Shown: in pieces, positions 34,808 to 49,213 of the stretch
Numbering within the stretch: position 1 is the stretch's first letter
How the letters are laid out: the number at the start of each line of letters is the position of its first letter
NCBI GenBank assembly: GCA_040954595.2
Contig: CM082594.2
Span: 7,192,001-7,256,000 of the forward strand
Direction: 5' to 3'
Source of the DNA: Balanoglossus misakiensis
Lineage: Eukaryota; Hemichordata
DNA length: 64,000 nucleotides
The notes under the pieces: model-generated
Told to the model about the DNA's origin: nothing
Seen by the model: the letters and a program-made list of their open reading frames with translations, nothing else
Databases searched by the model: none
Made by a program: the position numbers and the translations under genes

Positions 34808-37800
34808 ATGTCTATCAAGCGTTCCAGCCCTGTTCCCAGTCTGTGTGCCGTGGTCACACTTTTCGCGGCCTTGGCGATCAGCGACACCGGTGCCGTCTGG
34901 ACGAGTCCAAATCCCGGGTTTAAGGCACGAATCACACAGCCTGGGCTCAAATTCAGTAAGTGTATAAACCACCGGTCCCCCTACATTGGTCAGTTAACGT
35001 TCTGGTCCATTGATTCGGACACAGTCGTTCGGCCCGGTAAATGTGGTGCTGGAATGACGGTCTTTGTCAAGGTAGCTGAACTACCTGATATTTAACAGTT
35101 GAGGATTGTAGATTATGTGCATATAATTGATCATAGACACTTCAGGTCCCAGGTGTCCCTGAATGGTGATCGATTCAGGGACTGTAAACTGGGGTCATGG
35201 TGAACCCGGATATGAACTGTAGAATGTGATACGTTGTACATGTTACATTTATTACGCAATCTCGGCGACGTCTTTTACATACGCAATACGGTGATATAAT
35301 CTCTTATGCTTATGCGATTTTACTTGTAATCAGATTGAGTATAACGATGTGTTAAACTATAGGAATTTCTACTATTCATTGCGCATAGCTCCTACCGCAT
35401 AGTAGTACCAGCAAAGTCGACAGTAAAAGCCACAAATACAATCACATATTTTAGGTACATATTCACATTGTCACATATTTTAGGTAAACATCGGCACGAC
35501 CTAAATTAATATTTATTCTAATTTTACTGTTACTTGACAGTCAATGATGTTGGTGTTCAACTTCTCACTGAAGATGTCAAAGGTCAGAGTATACCCGACA
35601 TCAGCGGGACCGCCTCTATCTCTATCGGAAAAGTCGACTACACGGTCTCAAGGTAAACGATATACACCTGTCCACTTCCTCATTCTACGCCGAGGAAAAA
35701 TCCTGCATACAAAATATTATGCGCTTTCCACTTCCGTATGGTCAAAGTTGCTGTCCAGTGTGAGAAGTAAAGCGCACCCTTCCTCATGAAGTTTACACTT
35801 ACAGTTCAGAGTGTTCAATGTCCCCCGTAGGATGCAGTGATACATATGTGTCACCACCTCTGCTTGGTTTACAGCATTTTTTAACATGTGAAATAAAAAC
35901 GGCCAAAGCTGTTAAAAATATATCTTATATATTCAATGCTCAGTAACTAAACAAAGTTGAACATTTGACCTCAACTGGTTGCCCAGAAACAAAATAAAAT
36001 GCAGAAGTGTTTCGGTTGCTTTGTTCTGGTCGCGTTATACGCACGTGAGCTTATGACATGATAAGATGGTTTTCAATATTAATCATCCTTTCGGAGCACC
36101 TGAGTGACAGGTTTAAATGTGTTGCGAACCGAGAGTTCACCGTGGCTTGAAGGAGAAGTTGCGTTTCCCGTTTTCATTCTTCTATTTGCGAGTTTTGACA
36201 TTCTGTTTGTTCTTCTCGCGCACAGCATGAGGATCACGGGGTTTTCTGTGCCGACCACTTCCCTATCAACGCAGCCAGGCGTGGGGCTGCGGTTCTTGGC
36301 CAGTGGGGGCAGTATTTCCCTGCACGGCGACTGGAGATACAAGTACAAGAAGGGATTGTAAGTAGTAATTCCGAAAATGAACTCTAGGCGGTGCGCTAGC
36401 ATCAAAAAAACTTCGCCAGAATTGAAATTGAAGTTGTCGTTCGGTTTCTGTTTCGTTCCAGTATCCACATCAGCGACCACGGCAGCTTCGATGCATCAGC
36501 TAACAATTTGAACTTGAACTTGGCTGTTAGGATGGGTAGGTACATTATACGCATAATCATCTGGAATTATTCCACTGTAAAGGTCAATTTATCAACGTCT
36601 GTAACCGCTACCTCCATGATCTCCATGGTAACGTTAGTTACGTCGTTCAATATGAAGCCTGTCAGTTTCCAGTATATTTTTACTTTTTAAAAAAATGCTA
36701 AAATTTTCAGTATTTAATAATTTGTGAAGCAATCAGCGCATAAGAGGCGTGAAAACAAACATTCAGACACGCATTTTCAACTTGTATGTCAACTTTTCAG
36801 GTAAGGACGGCAGTGGACGTCCAACGATCGAGCCAGCAGGGTGCACCGGCAACATTGGTTCGCTGAATATCAAATTACATGGTGGCGCCAGGTAAATAAT
36901 TTCCCGTTCTTTCTCATCAGTTCGCAATTTATGTAGACATGGGAACGTCATTTGTTAATTGGGCTTTAAAAAAAACACTTTTTATTGGGACTGTTGCATC
37001 CCTGAAGATCAAAATCACAAGCATACTTCTATCTCTAAATATAGATAGAATTTAGAATAAAATCTTAATTTTTTCTCGACAGTTGGTTGTACAATTTGTT
37101 CTCCAGCAACATTGAGAAGTCACTGAGGAACAGTTTGAATAAACAGGTAAAAACAGAAGCAAACATAAGTTGTACAAGAGGTGGCGCTTCACTGTGTAGC
37201 GACTCTGAGCTGAGAAATTGTCAAGTCCCCAAACAGGCAGTTTCGCGTGCACAGCGTACAATCACAGCATGTGTGCGTTAATTGGAGCAAGATTTAGAAA
37301 TGAAAGTCATCATTGCTATGTTGTCAATACTACTGCAGTCAGACTGAACAGTTAGACTCGCCCAGGCACCGTTCATGCATTTAATATTCACCCGTTTTCA
37401 TCTTTCGATTCCTACAGATTTGCGATATGGTCAATGATGAAATACGAACACGTGCTGCCAGCGCTTTGGCAACAATGAAAAGTGAGTTTTGTAGTCGTTT
37501 CTGTGTGTTTAGTTTTTCTGTGTTTGTTTGAGTTTTCACTGCTATTCCACCTAAGCTCGGTCTGTTACTATCATGCGGTTTTCTGTATATTTTTCAAATC
37601 TACTAGCAGCAATGATTGTAGCGGCGGTTCACTGGATGCCGGGGCTGAGTGCACGACCTTAACTTAATTACCTGTCAGAGTGTGAGGTCGCTTCGGTCTT
37701 ACTAAGATTAACAGGTCGCGAATAGGTTCGCAACAGAGAGCGATTCAATGTCTTCGTTTTGCAGCGCAACACTTGACATTTTATGAAATATTTTGCTTTT

Positions 37801-40463
37801 TCAGTCTTAACTCCAGTTGGGCCATACACAGAATTGGATTATGGCCTCGTAGCTAATCCCGTCTTTGATTCGACATTCATGGAAACTTCCCACAAGGTAC
37901 TGTCACGTTATCTCAAATTTCTAGTCGAAAGCCTGGTTCATTACTAGTTCATTACTAAATCCATACACATTTTTTTGGGTGTTCACAACAGGTCACGTGG
38001 TGTCCTTACAAATGCCAGTGTTTCAATAGTGCGACAGTTTCGATGACATACATACATACATACATACATACATACATACATACATACATACATACATACA
38101 TACATACATACATACATACATACATACATACATACATACATACATACATACATACATACATACATACATACATACATACATACGAATATTTAAATACGTA
38201 TACGACACAAGCAATAAAAATCAGGTGACTCACACTGCACATGTTCCCCCTCCCCCCTCTCCAATTTTCAGGGCGAGTTTTACCCAACCGGCAAACACGA
38301 CAAAGAGGCTCCGTACAAAGTGCCAGCAATCGCTCCTTCCACATCAAACAGCAAGATGGCGTACATGTGGATTACGGACTACGTCATCAATACAGCTGGC
38401 TATGTTTTCCAAGAAATAGGAAAATTGACGTACAATATCACTGATGACATGGTAAGGGAGTTTTTTTGTTATGTGCGCGACCCGCTGGGCTAATCTGTGT
38501 TCGTGATGATATGTGGGTAATAAAGCATGGTTATTAAAGAAAAAATAAATAATTCAGTTTATTCCATCTTTCACAGACAGTTGATTTTCGACTTTATTGC
38601 AAGGCCGGCACTATAAAGCTGCGTCCCTAGTTGTTGTACAGTGTTTATAGAGTGTTATATCTGCGATCAATGGGACCTGGTACCTCTCAACTGTTACCCA
38701 TCGTCTGATTTTTCTCCCTCCGACATCTCCCCTTTCTCGCCAGATCCCGCCCGGAAGCGAGTTTCGCTTGAACACCAGCAGTATTGGTTTCCTGATCCCC
38801 CAGGTTTGTCATTTTCAATAACCATTGATTCAGAAACTTGCTTCATGCACATCGTATCTCCACGGGTGCATTTTTCACATGTGCAAGATTTTTGACGATT
38901 CTGAAGATTATTCAAAATGAGACAAATTCTAAATCTCTGGGTGCTGTCTTTTTTCTGCAGCTTGAGAAAATGTACCCGAACATGTTGATGGAACTGGTCG
39001 CCAACAGCACCCAGCCGCCCATAGTGACCGTTGCCAAGGAGGGCGTATCAGGCAGGTTGTGGGCGGACCTTATCGCGTACGTGGTCCTTCCCGGTGGCAA
39101 GCGGCAAGAAGCGTTCACCCTAGGCGTTGTGAGTAGATGAACAGTGACATTTTTTATTTGCTGTTTCTTTAGCTTTGCAAGAACAAAGATTCGTCCACTG
39201 CTAAAATGCAGAGTCAAGTATACGTTAGTATTTCTGTCGGACTTGAACTTGGAACCACAGAACAAGGCACATACCTATTGTACCTCTCTCTAATAAGTCT
39301 AGGAAAGTTCAACATTTGAAAGTCTATGCCTGAATATGACTAACGTGGTGTCATCTGTTAATCGCCACACAGGTAGCCAAGGGAAACGGAACCGTGGGTT
39401 TTGCTGACCCTAATGTGACTGGAAAGGTGCAGACGATGAGGTTAGTGGTTTGGCTGTCAACTCGAGAAGCAGACATGCATGTATGGGCACTTCCAATTTT
39501 TAGTGGGAATTTCAGTCCGCAGATCACTTTTGCCAATTAAAGGTGCACATTACAGCGGATGTTTTGGTCAGCTTTGTACAGAATGATTTCACAGAAAATG
39601 TACGAGTAGCTCTTTACAGAACTATGATGTATTTTCCTTTCAGCGCGGAGTTGACACTGAAGAATAGCAACGTTGGTCCATTCAGTGTAAGTCTGTCTCT
39701 GTTTCTTATCGCATGAATACAAAAGTAGTCTCGGTTACCCAGACCCCCTGCTTCTTCCGTTGGCCTCGTTTTCGCGTCGTATGCTTGGAGATGGCGCCAT
39801 GTTGTGGAAGGGCGCCCTCTTTTTGAAAAAGCGTAGGCTTTTATTTTAGTTACTACATTCGTTTTTGTCTCTCTGCAGCTCATTCTCATTCAACCAGCAG
39901 TGGACATATTGATCGACACAGGAGTCATCCCTTATCTCAATGGTAAGACACTTATTTTAGCTCACCAGATCTGCCGTAGGTCCTAATAAGGATTTAGCCG
40001 TAACTAAAATGCCCATAACAAGTGTCTGATCGAAATGCATATATTTGAGGAGCATCTTCGAGTTTAGTATAAGGTCTGATTTCCAGAGCAGATTTGACGT
40101 TAACTTTTCTTCGATCAGAAAAAGGGGCGAAAGGTATCCCGCTACCGGAAGTGGAAGGCGTCCATTTCATCAATCCAGAAATAGTGCTGGAACAGGTAAG
40201 CAGATAGAACGATTGGGCTAGTTTTTAACCTGCATTTTCCATTCTTAATGATATGGCCATTTAAGCACAACCATAAGGGCAGGATGCATTCACTTTAGTG
40301 CAAGACGTGTCAAATTTGTTGGCTTTACATAGAGATCACAATCATTGCTGACGACTCGTGACAATGATTAACATCCACAATATATTTCACTGATAATACT
40401 ATCTATATTTTCTTCTTCCAGGACGTGATCAAACTTGGCACGGATCTCAAGTATACACCGTAA
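34808..40463 (+). CDS. BPI/LBP-like: BPI/LBP-family lipid-binding protein
   Basis: Sixteen exons, all AG/GT bordered and in phase: 34808-34955, 35541-35652, 36226-36357, 36462-36535, 36801-36891, 37083-37146, 37418-37481, 37805-37896, 38272-38451, 38744-38803, 38961-39128, 39373-39440, 39644-39686, 39879-39942, 40119-40195, 40422-40463. They sum to 1479 nt, 492 aa, the usual family length. A signal peptide (LCAVVTLFAALAISDTGA) is followed by the typical NPGFKARITQPGL start of the first BPI domain. C170 and C209 match the single conserved disulphide. YGLVANPVFD opens the link to the second domain, and the end PEVEGVHFINPEI is family-like. The family binds lipopolysaccharide or phospholipids outside the cell in innate immunity; which ligand applies here is not visible. 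Whether it is BPI or LBP cannot be said, since the vertebrate split is later. Confidence 0.95.
38047..38183. repeat. (CATA)n microsatellite
   Basis: About 34 near-perfect CATA units in the eighth intron of the BPI/LBP gene (37897-38271). Met-Tyr-Val-Cys and Thr-Tyr-Ile-His frames across it are artefacts. Confidence 0.98.
39728..39770 (-). repeat. Second copy of the repeat block at 31592
   Basis: TCTCGGTTACCCAGACCCCC, then TGCTTCTTCCGTTGGCCTCG, matches the reverse complement of 31610-31645. It lies in a BPI/LBP intron (39687-39878). Confidence 0.5.
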
Positions 40464-40843
40464 AATATGACGGAAAGGTATACATATTTACAAAAGAGAG
40501 ACCGTTCTATGCCTGTGTCGTGGGCATTAAACCCAGCCCGTAAAAGCAATATATTCAAGTATTATAGTTCTTAAAAGTACATGTAGAGACATTTTATGGA
40601 CCAGTACTTCTCGTAGATTCGGTTAGTGTAACTGTTATCCGATTTCTCGTTGTGCTCATCACAACATCTGCCCATGTTATTTACCATTTAAATCATTTGT
40701 CTGTATAATTTTCGTCTTTTTATAGAATTTTGAGAGATTGCATATTTGAGATATTCTTCTGTGCCTTTTGTAGACAGTGCCTTGTAGGGAAGAACTCTGA
40801 CTGGTTATAACCGGATTATGTTTCTCAGGGGTGGAGAAATTTC

Positions 40844-40849
40844 AATAAA
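40844..40849 (+). terminator. Poly(A) signal of the BPI/LBP gene
   Basis: AATAAA 381 bp after the stop codon; a second one follows near 40871. Either could end the transcript. Confidence 0.5.
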
Positions 40850-42699
40850 ACCGAGACTTTTATCTGACAAATAAAAATCTTGGTACTGTCTGTTGCGAGA
40901 GGGTGGCGCACTTTCCCATCACGCGAACAAACTGAAATTTCCATGAATCCTGAAATCGGTTATGCGGTTAAACGTGATATTTTCGAGTTGCATAGCAACG
41001 TTGTCGATTCAAAAAAAGAACAGTTGTGCGTTCCGTGATGTGACAGAAAGTGAAAAAAAATTGAACAACACCAAATCCTGAATATATTGCGAGTTTATAG
41101 AGTTATTACAAGATCAGTCGGTACAACGCAAACAATATGGTGAGACAGGACGCCGGTGGGCGAGATGGCAGACTTGGACACCGTAGAGGGCAGGCCGGTC
41201 ATTTCATCTAAATTACATAGTTACAGTAATGTGTGTTACAGTTTGCCGCGGGGGACACAACCGTATTAGTGACAGGCTTTTAATTGAAGTCTACAACATA
41301 AATAAAAGTGAGAACGCCCTCAGGGTAAGCTGAACCATGGGAGTAATTATACTCATCACAGTGTGTTGTGAGTCACCATGAAATCGAATTTCAAATTTGA
41401 TGTTTCATTTTCTGCATTTCAAGGGGAAATGATGCAGGCGATTTTCACAGCACAAAGGCAAACGTGCCACAGTAACATTTGTATGTGACAGACAGACAGA
41501 CACATCTGGGTCGGGGTTTAATTTTTATTCAGCGCCACCAACGATAAATTCTCTATGTGCAACAGGAATTTTTTCGAATGCGACGACCCCTACCAGTCTG
41601 TACCGACGCTTTCTTAACATCTAAACATCAGAAGCTACAAAAGACACAGTAACTTCCTGTTTGGCATCGTTATTTCGAAGCTGGCATTGAATGCAACCCT
41701 TTCTTTCATATAAGCAAGATACGGCCAGGTTTCTTCGGATCGATGATGTTCCTAAAATTAGATAAATTGGCGGAACCGAAGGGAAATGCGGGATTTCAAT
41801 GGCATTGTGATGTTCATTTCTCGGTGACTGACGAGTTTGATGGTATCTCAGACACACGACACACACGGGGGAGAATCGCCAGCTTTGCGTGACCAACTGA
41901 TTTTGAGCCGATAATTTAAAAAAAAAACCCACTCAATTCCGACTGTCAAGTTTAACACCTTTGTCACGACTGGTTTGCATGATGTGCATTGTGTGCACGT
42001 GTACAAAGTCACTCGCTACATAATAGTCAAGATATATAATTTATTTGTTTATTCGGGCACAACGTTTTGTGAACTACAAGTGTATCTGCTGGTTGCATGT
42101 ATTTGTATGTTATAGATATTAGCTCGTGTCCTTTGCGACTGAGAGTGGGGTAACTGACCGTGTGAGTTTGACAGGCCAAATAAATCTGCATATAACAAGT
42201 GCGACATCTGTCGTTTTTTCACCGAGTGCACCAATCAGCTTCGAGGTCGCGCTTGTGACTAGAGTGAGCGACCAAGAAGGAAAGCACGCTCGCAGGAAAA
42301 CCGGACATTAAGGCTACTAGTCAGCATCTCCAGCGTTACGCTGGTCTACATAGCGACAAAGTCTGGTTCTGCTCGAGTTCTGAGAATAGGTATGTTAATG
42401 TTATCCTCCGGTCAGCAGTGTGGTTGCCTGTTTTGGACCTGTCGTCAGTCACCCAGCCATCAGGCGAACCGGACATTTTCCTGTGCCATCCACTCCACGA
42501 GTGTGTTTGGACTATTGCATCACGCCCGGCCACTGACGGTGAATGTGCTGTCAATACGCATGTCCAGTCTGCAAGCATGTAGTCTGCATCGCAAGTCATA
42601 AAGGTAAAGTTTAGAATTGTTTTCCAAATTAGACTTGTATATGACCGTATAGTCCCTGTTTATAAATGATTCGAAATATGTGGGGAGGCATGACCTTTT

Positions 42700-43120
42700 T
42701 AGCCCGGAGACCAGGGCGTAGGGGAAAAGAAACGCCCGGTGACAGTCTCTATTTACGCACAGAATTCTGTGCGCAGAACGACACGGGTGGTAAATCTTGC
42801 ATGTAAGCTAATTGGTCACTCAATGTAAACCAAATGACATCATCGCATTCTAAATAAGGAAATAGAGGTGGAGTCACCAAGTATGTTTTCAAAACGGGAT
42901 GTGGGAGTGGTTTTGAAGGTGTATGAATATTCATAACCAAGCTTTGTTAATTATATCATCCAACCACTGGCGCCCGTCAACATTTGATAGATCACTCGTT
43001 ATCCATTCGTTACTAACCGACCCTGAGCGTTGCCAGGGCTACTATCTTTCAGCTCAGCGGGACATTACTCGACTGTCCCCGGGCGTTGTATTCTAGATCG
43101 ACGCCCTGGTCTCCGGGCTA
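42700..43120. mobile_element. Non-autonomous DNA transposon with a 9-bp target duplication
   Basis: The ends are TAGCCCGGAGACCAGGGCGT and its reverse complement ACGCCCTGGTCTCCGGGCTA, perfect over 20 bp. With a short mismatched stretch, the inverted repeats go on through ACGCCCGG(T/G)GACAGTC, about 47 bp in all. TGACCTTTT flanks it directly on both sides (42691-42699 and 43121-43129), a 9-bp direct repeat. Its 421 bp encode nothing visible. A 9-bp duplication is typical of Mutator-like elements; this assignment is inference. Confidence 0.85.
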
Positions 43121-46100
43121 TGACCTTTTATTCAATCGTATCATAACTCGTGCGCAATCCGAGTGGCGATGGTGATAATGATGATGAGGATCTTCGCCTT
43201 GGAACCGTTTATCAAACGGAGCTAAATGCATAATTGGCGGCATTTATCGTTGCGTGTGGCGTGCTCGACACCATTCTTGATGACAGTGGAGGCCACTGCA
43301 GCCGGCCCGAATGTAATGATTCCGTTGATAATACCGCCACGTGCATTCTGCTCTTTTGCTAATCACACCCCTGCGCGCGCACCCACGGGTCCACTTCCGC
43401 CGGCGCAAAAGTAGAAATTTCACAAAAAGTTCCGTCGCCACGACACGCGTCACACCATGAAACGTCATCATAGGCCACTCCCCACACACTCACAAGAAAT
43501 AACACCACACATCAGTCTGAAACTTTACAGAAATAAAGAAATCTTTCTTGCATTCGGTTTATTTACCATACAGGAGAATAAATGCGGTTAGAAAGTAAGG
43601 AAAGAGAGGGACAAATTATAGAATCCTTTTTGGCAATCGCTCCGGTCAGATGAAACAATATTGAACAGCGTTTTGTATTGCCCAGAACATTAATATAAGC
43701 AAGTAAAGTCTCAAAATTGGTCGCTTACAACATTCAGTACGCATTTTTGTTCACAAGCGTCTCCACAATTGTATTTTAGGCGCTGATTGAGCTAAGAAAG
43801 TTATTTTCCGATCTTCTAATCTAAGGTCAAGTGAAAAGCGAGAAGCGGTTGTCATAGCGATGAAAGACAGCGGAGGCAAGTCACGTGATACACGGCGAGA
43901 TTTGCCGTGAACTTGCGTTGTTACTACATCTAAAAACCGAAAAACGACTTTAGGAAATAATCAGGTTAAAATGAAGAATTTTTTAGAAAAAAGAAAGGTT
44001 TACTCTGTTCCGTGGTTTGAAGTTTTGGTACAAGGGAGTAAAAAAAAGAAATTGTACGTTGTAGTCTTCGAGACATCCTGCTGCCGTGCGTCGACGATGA
44101 AGCGATGGGTGGAATGTATCGAGCGCCGCCGGAGATGAGCAGCGCTGACGCTTCATTCGCACACGACGCCAGTCGTTGTTTGGTTCTATTCGCAGTACTT
44201 GTCGTTCTTGCGGCTGTTGAGGAAATAAAACCGATAGACGTGTCAAAAAATATTCGCTATAGACATCACCATGTCCACTGCGATTGAAAAATCCGTTCTT
44301 CACTCCAAAATAAGTATGAAAGTTTGCTTTGGTCAGACGTCCCTCTGTGATTCAACAAATGAAGTTACTTGGGACGATGAAAATGCGTAAACGGATTCAA
44401 ATTAGCGCGAAAATTGTCTCTTTTGGACAAGGAAATTAACACTTTTCACACAGAACTGCAATTCAAATTTCCGAGAGCGCAGTGCTCAAATACGTGTGAC
44501 AGTCAACATGGCGACTCTCCATGTGCGTACAGTTCAGTTTAAACACTTGTGTCGCGAAGGATAAATACAAGGCATGGCTGAAGGAGGTACAAATTGACAG
44601 GATGCCTGCAGAATATCAAAATCGATATAGCGTTTGGGTTGTAAGACTTGTCTGCAAGCAAATTGTCTTCATGGGTCATGTTTTTCACCATTAATTGGTG
44701 TAAAATTTCATCTCAATGGTCCATCATTCTCCACGTCTCGATTGACACGGTAGTTTTGACTAAATGCCTGCTGAACAGAGTTTTATCCCCGAAATGGCAG
44801 AAACCCTCTAAATAAAATGTTTCACGCCCCGATTTACGTGGATTTTGGCACATGAAAACAGAAAGGTTTTCATCGTGATGTGACAGAAAAACCAGTACGC
44901 GGTTAGTAAGAAAAAAAAACACTGGTAAATCTGGCCAATTTACTATTGAAGATAAAATTTACTTGTTGCGTGGATTCGTTGTAAAAATACAAGTCGAAAT
45001 GGAGGGGTCAATTCAGCTGCCCCCCGCGTAGGACATGAAAACACAAAAGGTCTTTGAGGAAGACGGACTCAAAGAACGAAAACGTGCTTTCATCTTTTCT
45101 GTAGCCCAGCTTTCTTTACCAAGTTTCAACTATTACTTTATTTGGCCAATTTGCCTGTAGGGGGGCTCGCGACCGAATTGACATCACTCTCGGCTGTTCC
45201 TTGCAACACCGGGACTCCCCTCCCCCACAGAACCGAAGCGGTCACGTGACCCGTGGCACGAGGCCGCGCCATCTGCCCATCCGACATTCCCACGGCGGTT
45301 CCCATCTTGCACTTCCAAGAACTGAAATTCTCTTTCCACGAAATAATCTCGCGGAAACATCAAAGGACGTCAAGGGGGCATTAACCACTACGATTAAGGT
45401 TATATGAATGGGTTCCATCACGGTAAAGCAACCATTCGGAACTTTCAGATCTATTAAAGATTGGGGAAAGCATCTCTGAAAATGGTTTTTTTTTGTCGTA
45501 ACCATGATAACCTATACACCTTTGTCATTCAAAAGATGGATTATAACTGTAAATTTGAAAAGGGCTGTAGTACTTCTCCGATTTCAGCGGAAAAGGGTAT
45601 CTAACATTCCTCGTGATTGTCATCAGTCGATCCCATATTCTCCAACTATTCATTTATCCAGATTTACTATAATAAAATATGGCGCACCTTTATTAGACTA
45701 TTCCATATACGGTGTTATATGTAATGGATTTGATTTAATTTCGTCAATATTTTTCCATGCGTCTATTTTATTTCTTACTTCTTACCAGAAATCCGTTCCT
45801 TTTTGTCACCCCTTCGACTGTTCATAATTACCGATGAAAGAGTCAACATAAGTCGTTCATGCAAGACGTTGCTTCCTCTCGTCGGGAAGATGTTGATGGC
45901 GAGGAAAACTTATCGAATTGTCTGTGTGTGCGAGCTTTTGTAGACGTAAAGTGCGTTGCGACGTGGACCCGTGGGTGTTTCGAAACTGAAACGCAAAGCA
46001 CACTACAGTCTGCGTCACCTCGCGAAACGTCTGACGTGTATTACGACGGCATTTAAAAGGGCATAAATATTTTCCCGCTTTACGCTGTCTCCTTACCAAC

Positions 46101-49100
46101 GTCGCCACGCTTTTACGACGTTCTTACAAGCAGCAAATAGCACTAAACAGCGTTCTAACCATTTTTTGCCGGCGGGGGGAATTGCTTTTACTGCCGCTGA
46201 AGTGTAACCAATTCACTCGTGTGTTTGTTTTTCGACATTAGCGAAGGCGGCCCCTTTATCAACGTCAATAGTCATAATTCGACAGTCGTGCTCATGAATA
46301 CCTGTGCACTCACTGGCTGACGTGACTGGCGCGTGACAGCGCGCGCGTTCGTCGTCCAGCCATGGCTTGCGATTAAACTTGGTTCTCACCACGTAAGGAA
46401 ATATCTCGTGACATGCATACGACGACAACGTTCACAGACAGGGAAAATCTAATATGAATAAGACGGCAATACCCACGCTGCTGCAGCCGCGTTGTATTAG
46501 TAGACGGATTGGATGAAATCACGCGCGCGCGTGGGGTGGTCTTTGCAAGCGCAAACCACGCTCTGGCCCACAATACCGTTGCGTTCAGTCATATCCATCA
46601 ACTTCAAATATCACGGCTGTTTCAATTAGCCTAAATACTAGTAAGCGCCTCTCCATTCACTTCATGGATGAAAAAAGTCTCATTTCTTGGTGCCGCATTC
46701 CTGCATGCCCTAAGTGCTCGCTATAGAGACGGTTGATCAAGATTTTTGCCAAGGTTTCATGGCGATTATCACAGTGATTGCCACTGGAACATGTTAAAGA
46801 AGGCTTTGCTAATCCCCCAGTAGGGTCGGGCATGGAATTAGAAGAAAGTCTCCTATCTTCACGTTTTAAAATGGCGAATATGACTACTATTGAGAGTTTC
46901 TTTTATTCTATAGCTTCCTTATAAGTAGAGACGATATAGCAATATCCAACAGTGCGCTACCTAACAGAAAAGAAGTATTAAAATCTGGTGACTTGAAAGA
47001 GATAGCAACGCGGGCAGTGTCTGTTTAATTCATTCAACCTCCGGCGGAAGAGTCAATACACATGACCCTTCTTTAATTCGATATCTCTCTATCTCTTCAA
47101 GAATAGCGATATCTGTCTGTTCATTAAAGTTTAATTGGCACGGTTAATTTAATTTTACAGCCGTCGTGTGCTGTATTAGGTTACCGAAGCCTTTCATCGG
47201 TTATTGTAGTATATCATCATTCTTGGCGAGAGAGAGTTGCGATTCATTACACGAAATTAAAATAAGGGGGTTTGTTATATTTGTCGCGCCGAATTAGCTT
47301 CAGTGTGTGGTGATCAGAGAGGGGGGGGAAGGTCACATCGCGACAAAACGACCATCTTGTTGTGAAATCGGTCATGCGCACAGCGAACTGAAAATCAGAG
47401 TTGGACTGACATGACAGAGCCATCCAAACCAGTCCAAAGTGCGCATGCGGGGTTGGGGACTCGTGAATTTTGTCGTCAAGTAAAGATGATATCTCAGAAT
47501 GCGTAACAAAATATCTGAAAATCGTAGGTGCGAGATGAGGTTTACTGGAAAGGGAACGCGCGATGATTTCCCTCAGGATAAAATGGCATAAGTTTAAATA
47601 ATAAGGTGTATTCATTCCAGTTATTACCCAACTATCATTATCCTTGCTCGGCATGTGGCGATGTTGGATGTACAGTCAGTCAAGAATATCTCTGGTAATT
47701 GAACACACATATCGAATGTTTTACAAGATTATTTCGGAGCAAGCGCGGCATGAGTGTTTGACAACATGGGGAATTCCGGCATGATGAATTTTTGACGATC
47801 TAACTGTGTCTGTTTTTCAAACTGTGAATTGCCATGATTTCTTCAATATTTGTATCGTCCCACAATGTCAGGCTTGTTAAAATATATCTTTGTAAATGGT
47901 ATGAATTTGGTTCACTCCTTGATTTTGTACACACTGTTTTACCCGTTATCGTCGTTCAGTAAACGACCCCCATCCAGCTATGAACTGTAATTACATTCAG
48001 CCACCTGTTAGCTCGCGGCAAACGGTCAAGGCTGCTTGCCAACTTGGTATTTTAGGTCGTTTTGTCCATCGCAAGTCCCCAATGGCGAGCGAATGCAACG
48101 TACATGCGTGTCCGATCGAATTATCATCGCAAAGTCGTAAACGCCTGACGTTCTGCTAAATGTGTTTTCATTCTACTCTAGAGATCTCGGGGTCGAGCTT
48201 ATGATATACCGTGCAAGTTCAAAAGAAATATGTAAACTGAAAAGAAAACATGATCTCTATGCTCTCATAGTGTTTCTGCAAACAGACCAGCCGTCTATCA
48301 ATCCAAACATTTAGGCGTAAAGGAAATGTTTAATATGCTTATTCATGATTAGATGAGTTTTATAACTAACATAGATTATGAGTTTGACTATACTCAAAAT
48401 ACAGGCATGTATCATGATGTATGAACCTAGACTCCATACGCGAGGTAATTGCCCTCAATACGGCCAAATGCAGTCGCACGCGGAGCTCTCATCCATATAC
48501 TGTATTTGTGTGAGTAACTTTATACCATAGTGTCCTATCTGCTGCTATTGGGGATATGCATCCCATTGGCCAGTACGACGATTTGGCAAGAAATTAAGCG
48601 TTTCTTTTATTTCCCCGCCAGAGCCTAACAAGTGTAGGGAAAGGCCACCATGAACCAGAAGCCCCAAGTCTGTCGTCGCTGGAATCTCAAGTAATGTAAG
48701 TTGCTTCATTATTATATGATCTCTCATGCTGACGTGTGTTGGGCGAATATAAGAACTTGGTCAAGAAGACATCACTATCAAGGTTAATGCAAAAACTGCA
48801 CTAGCCCCGAAGCGACTCGGGGGTCCCTTCAAAGTTGGTCTCGTCCGCGCGCGCGTACCTGTCTTCTCAGTGTCTCTTGTAAGACAAGAGGCTGTCAACA
48901 ACCTCTTCGCAATCCACGCTATGCCCCGGGAGGAGCTATCGATATCTGGGATTATAATATACCTCATGCTAATACTGTGCCGTGATTCGCCAGAATCCGT
49001 CACGTGATAGGAAAATAGAATCGACTATGAACCCTACAGGGCAATAGCAGAAAAAATATAAACCGGTCACGTGACCAGCGTGAGTGCGCAGACTCGGTCA

Positions 49101-49129
49101 CGTCAATCAGCGTCGCGTCGTCTGACACA

Positions 49130-49201
49130 ATGGCCACCGCGGAAGATGTCGTCTGCCAACCTCAAGAGAAAATTGCAAGATTTTCCCAGCTGTTAGCATG
49201 A
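49130..49201 (+). other. Possible start codon context or short ORF of an unknown gene
   Basis: ACAATGGCC begins a 23-codon frame (MATAEDVVCQ and so on) that ends in TGA at 49199-49201. The sequence before it is GC-rich with CACGTGAC and GTGCGCAG words, as in CpG promoters. No good splice donor is seen before the stop, and the fold-back element starts 12 bp after it. It may be a first exon broken by that insertion, or chance. Confidence 0.25.
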
Positions 49202-49213
49202 GGTTTATTATAA

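Noticed and set aside
38006-38347. Frames of repeated Met-Tyr-Val-Cys or Thr-Tyr-Ile-His
   Set aside because: Product of the (CATA)n microsatellite in a BPI/LBP intron.
44135-44287. Small plus-strand frame with a hydrophobic segment, like a signal peptide
   Set aside because: No cleavable-site pattern, no convincing second exon and an equally open frame on the other strand; left unannotated.
47247-47654. Minus-strand frame of 135 codons starting with ATG
   Set aside because: No signal, domain or repeat pattern, and no splice sites that would join it to the luqin-type gene in phase.
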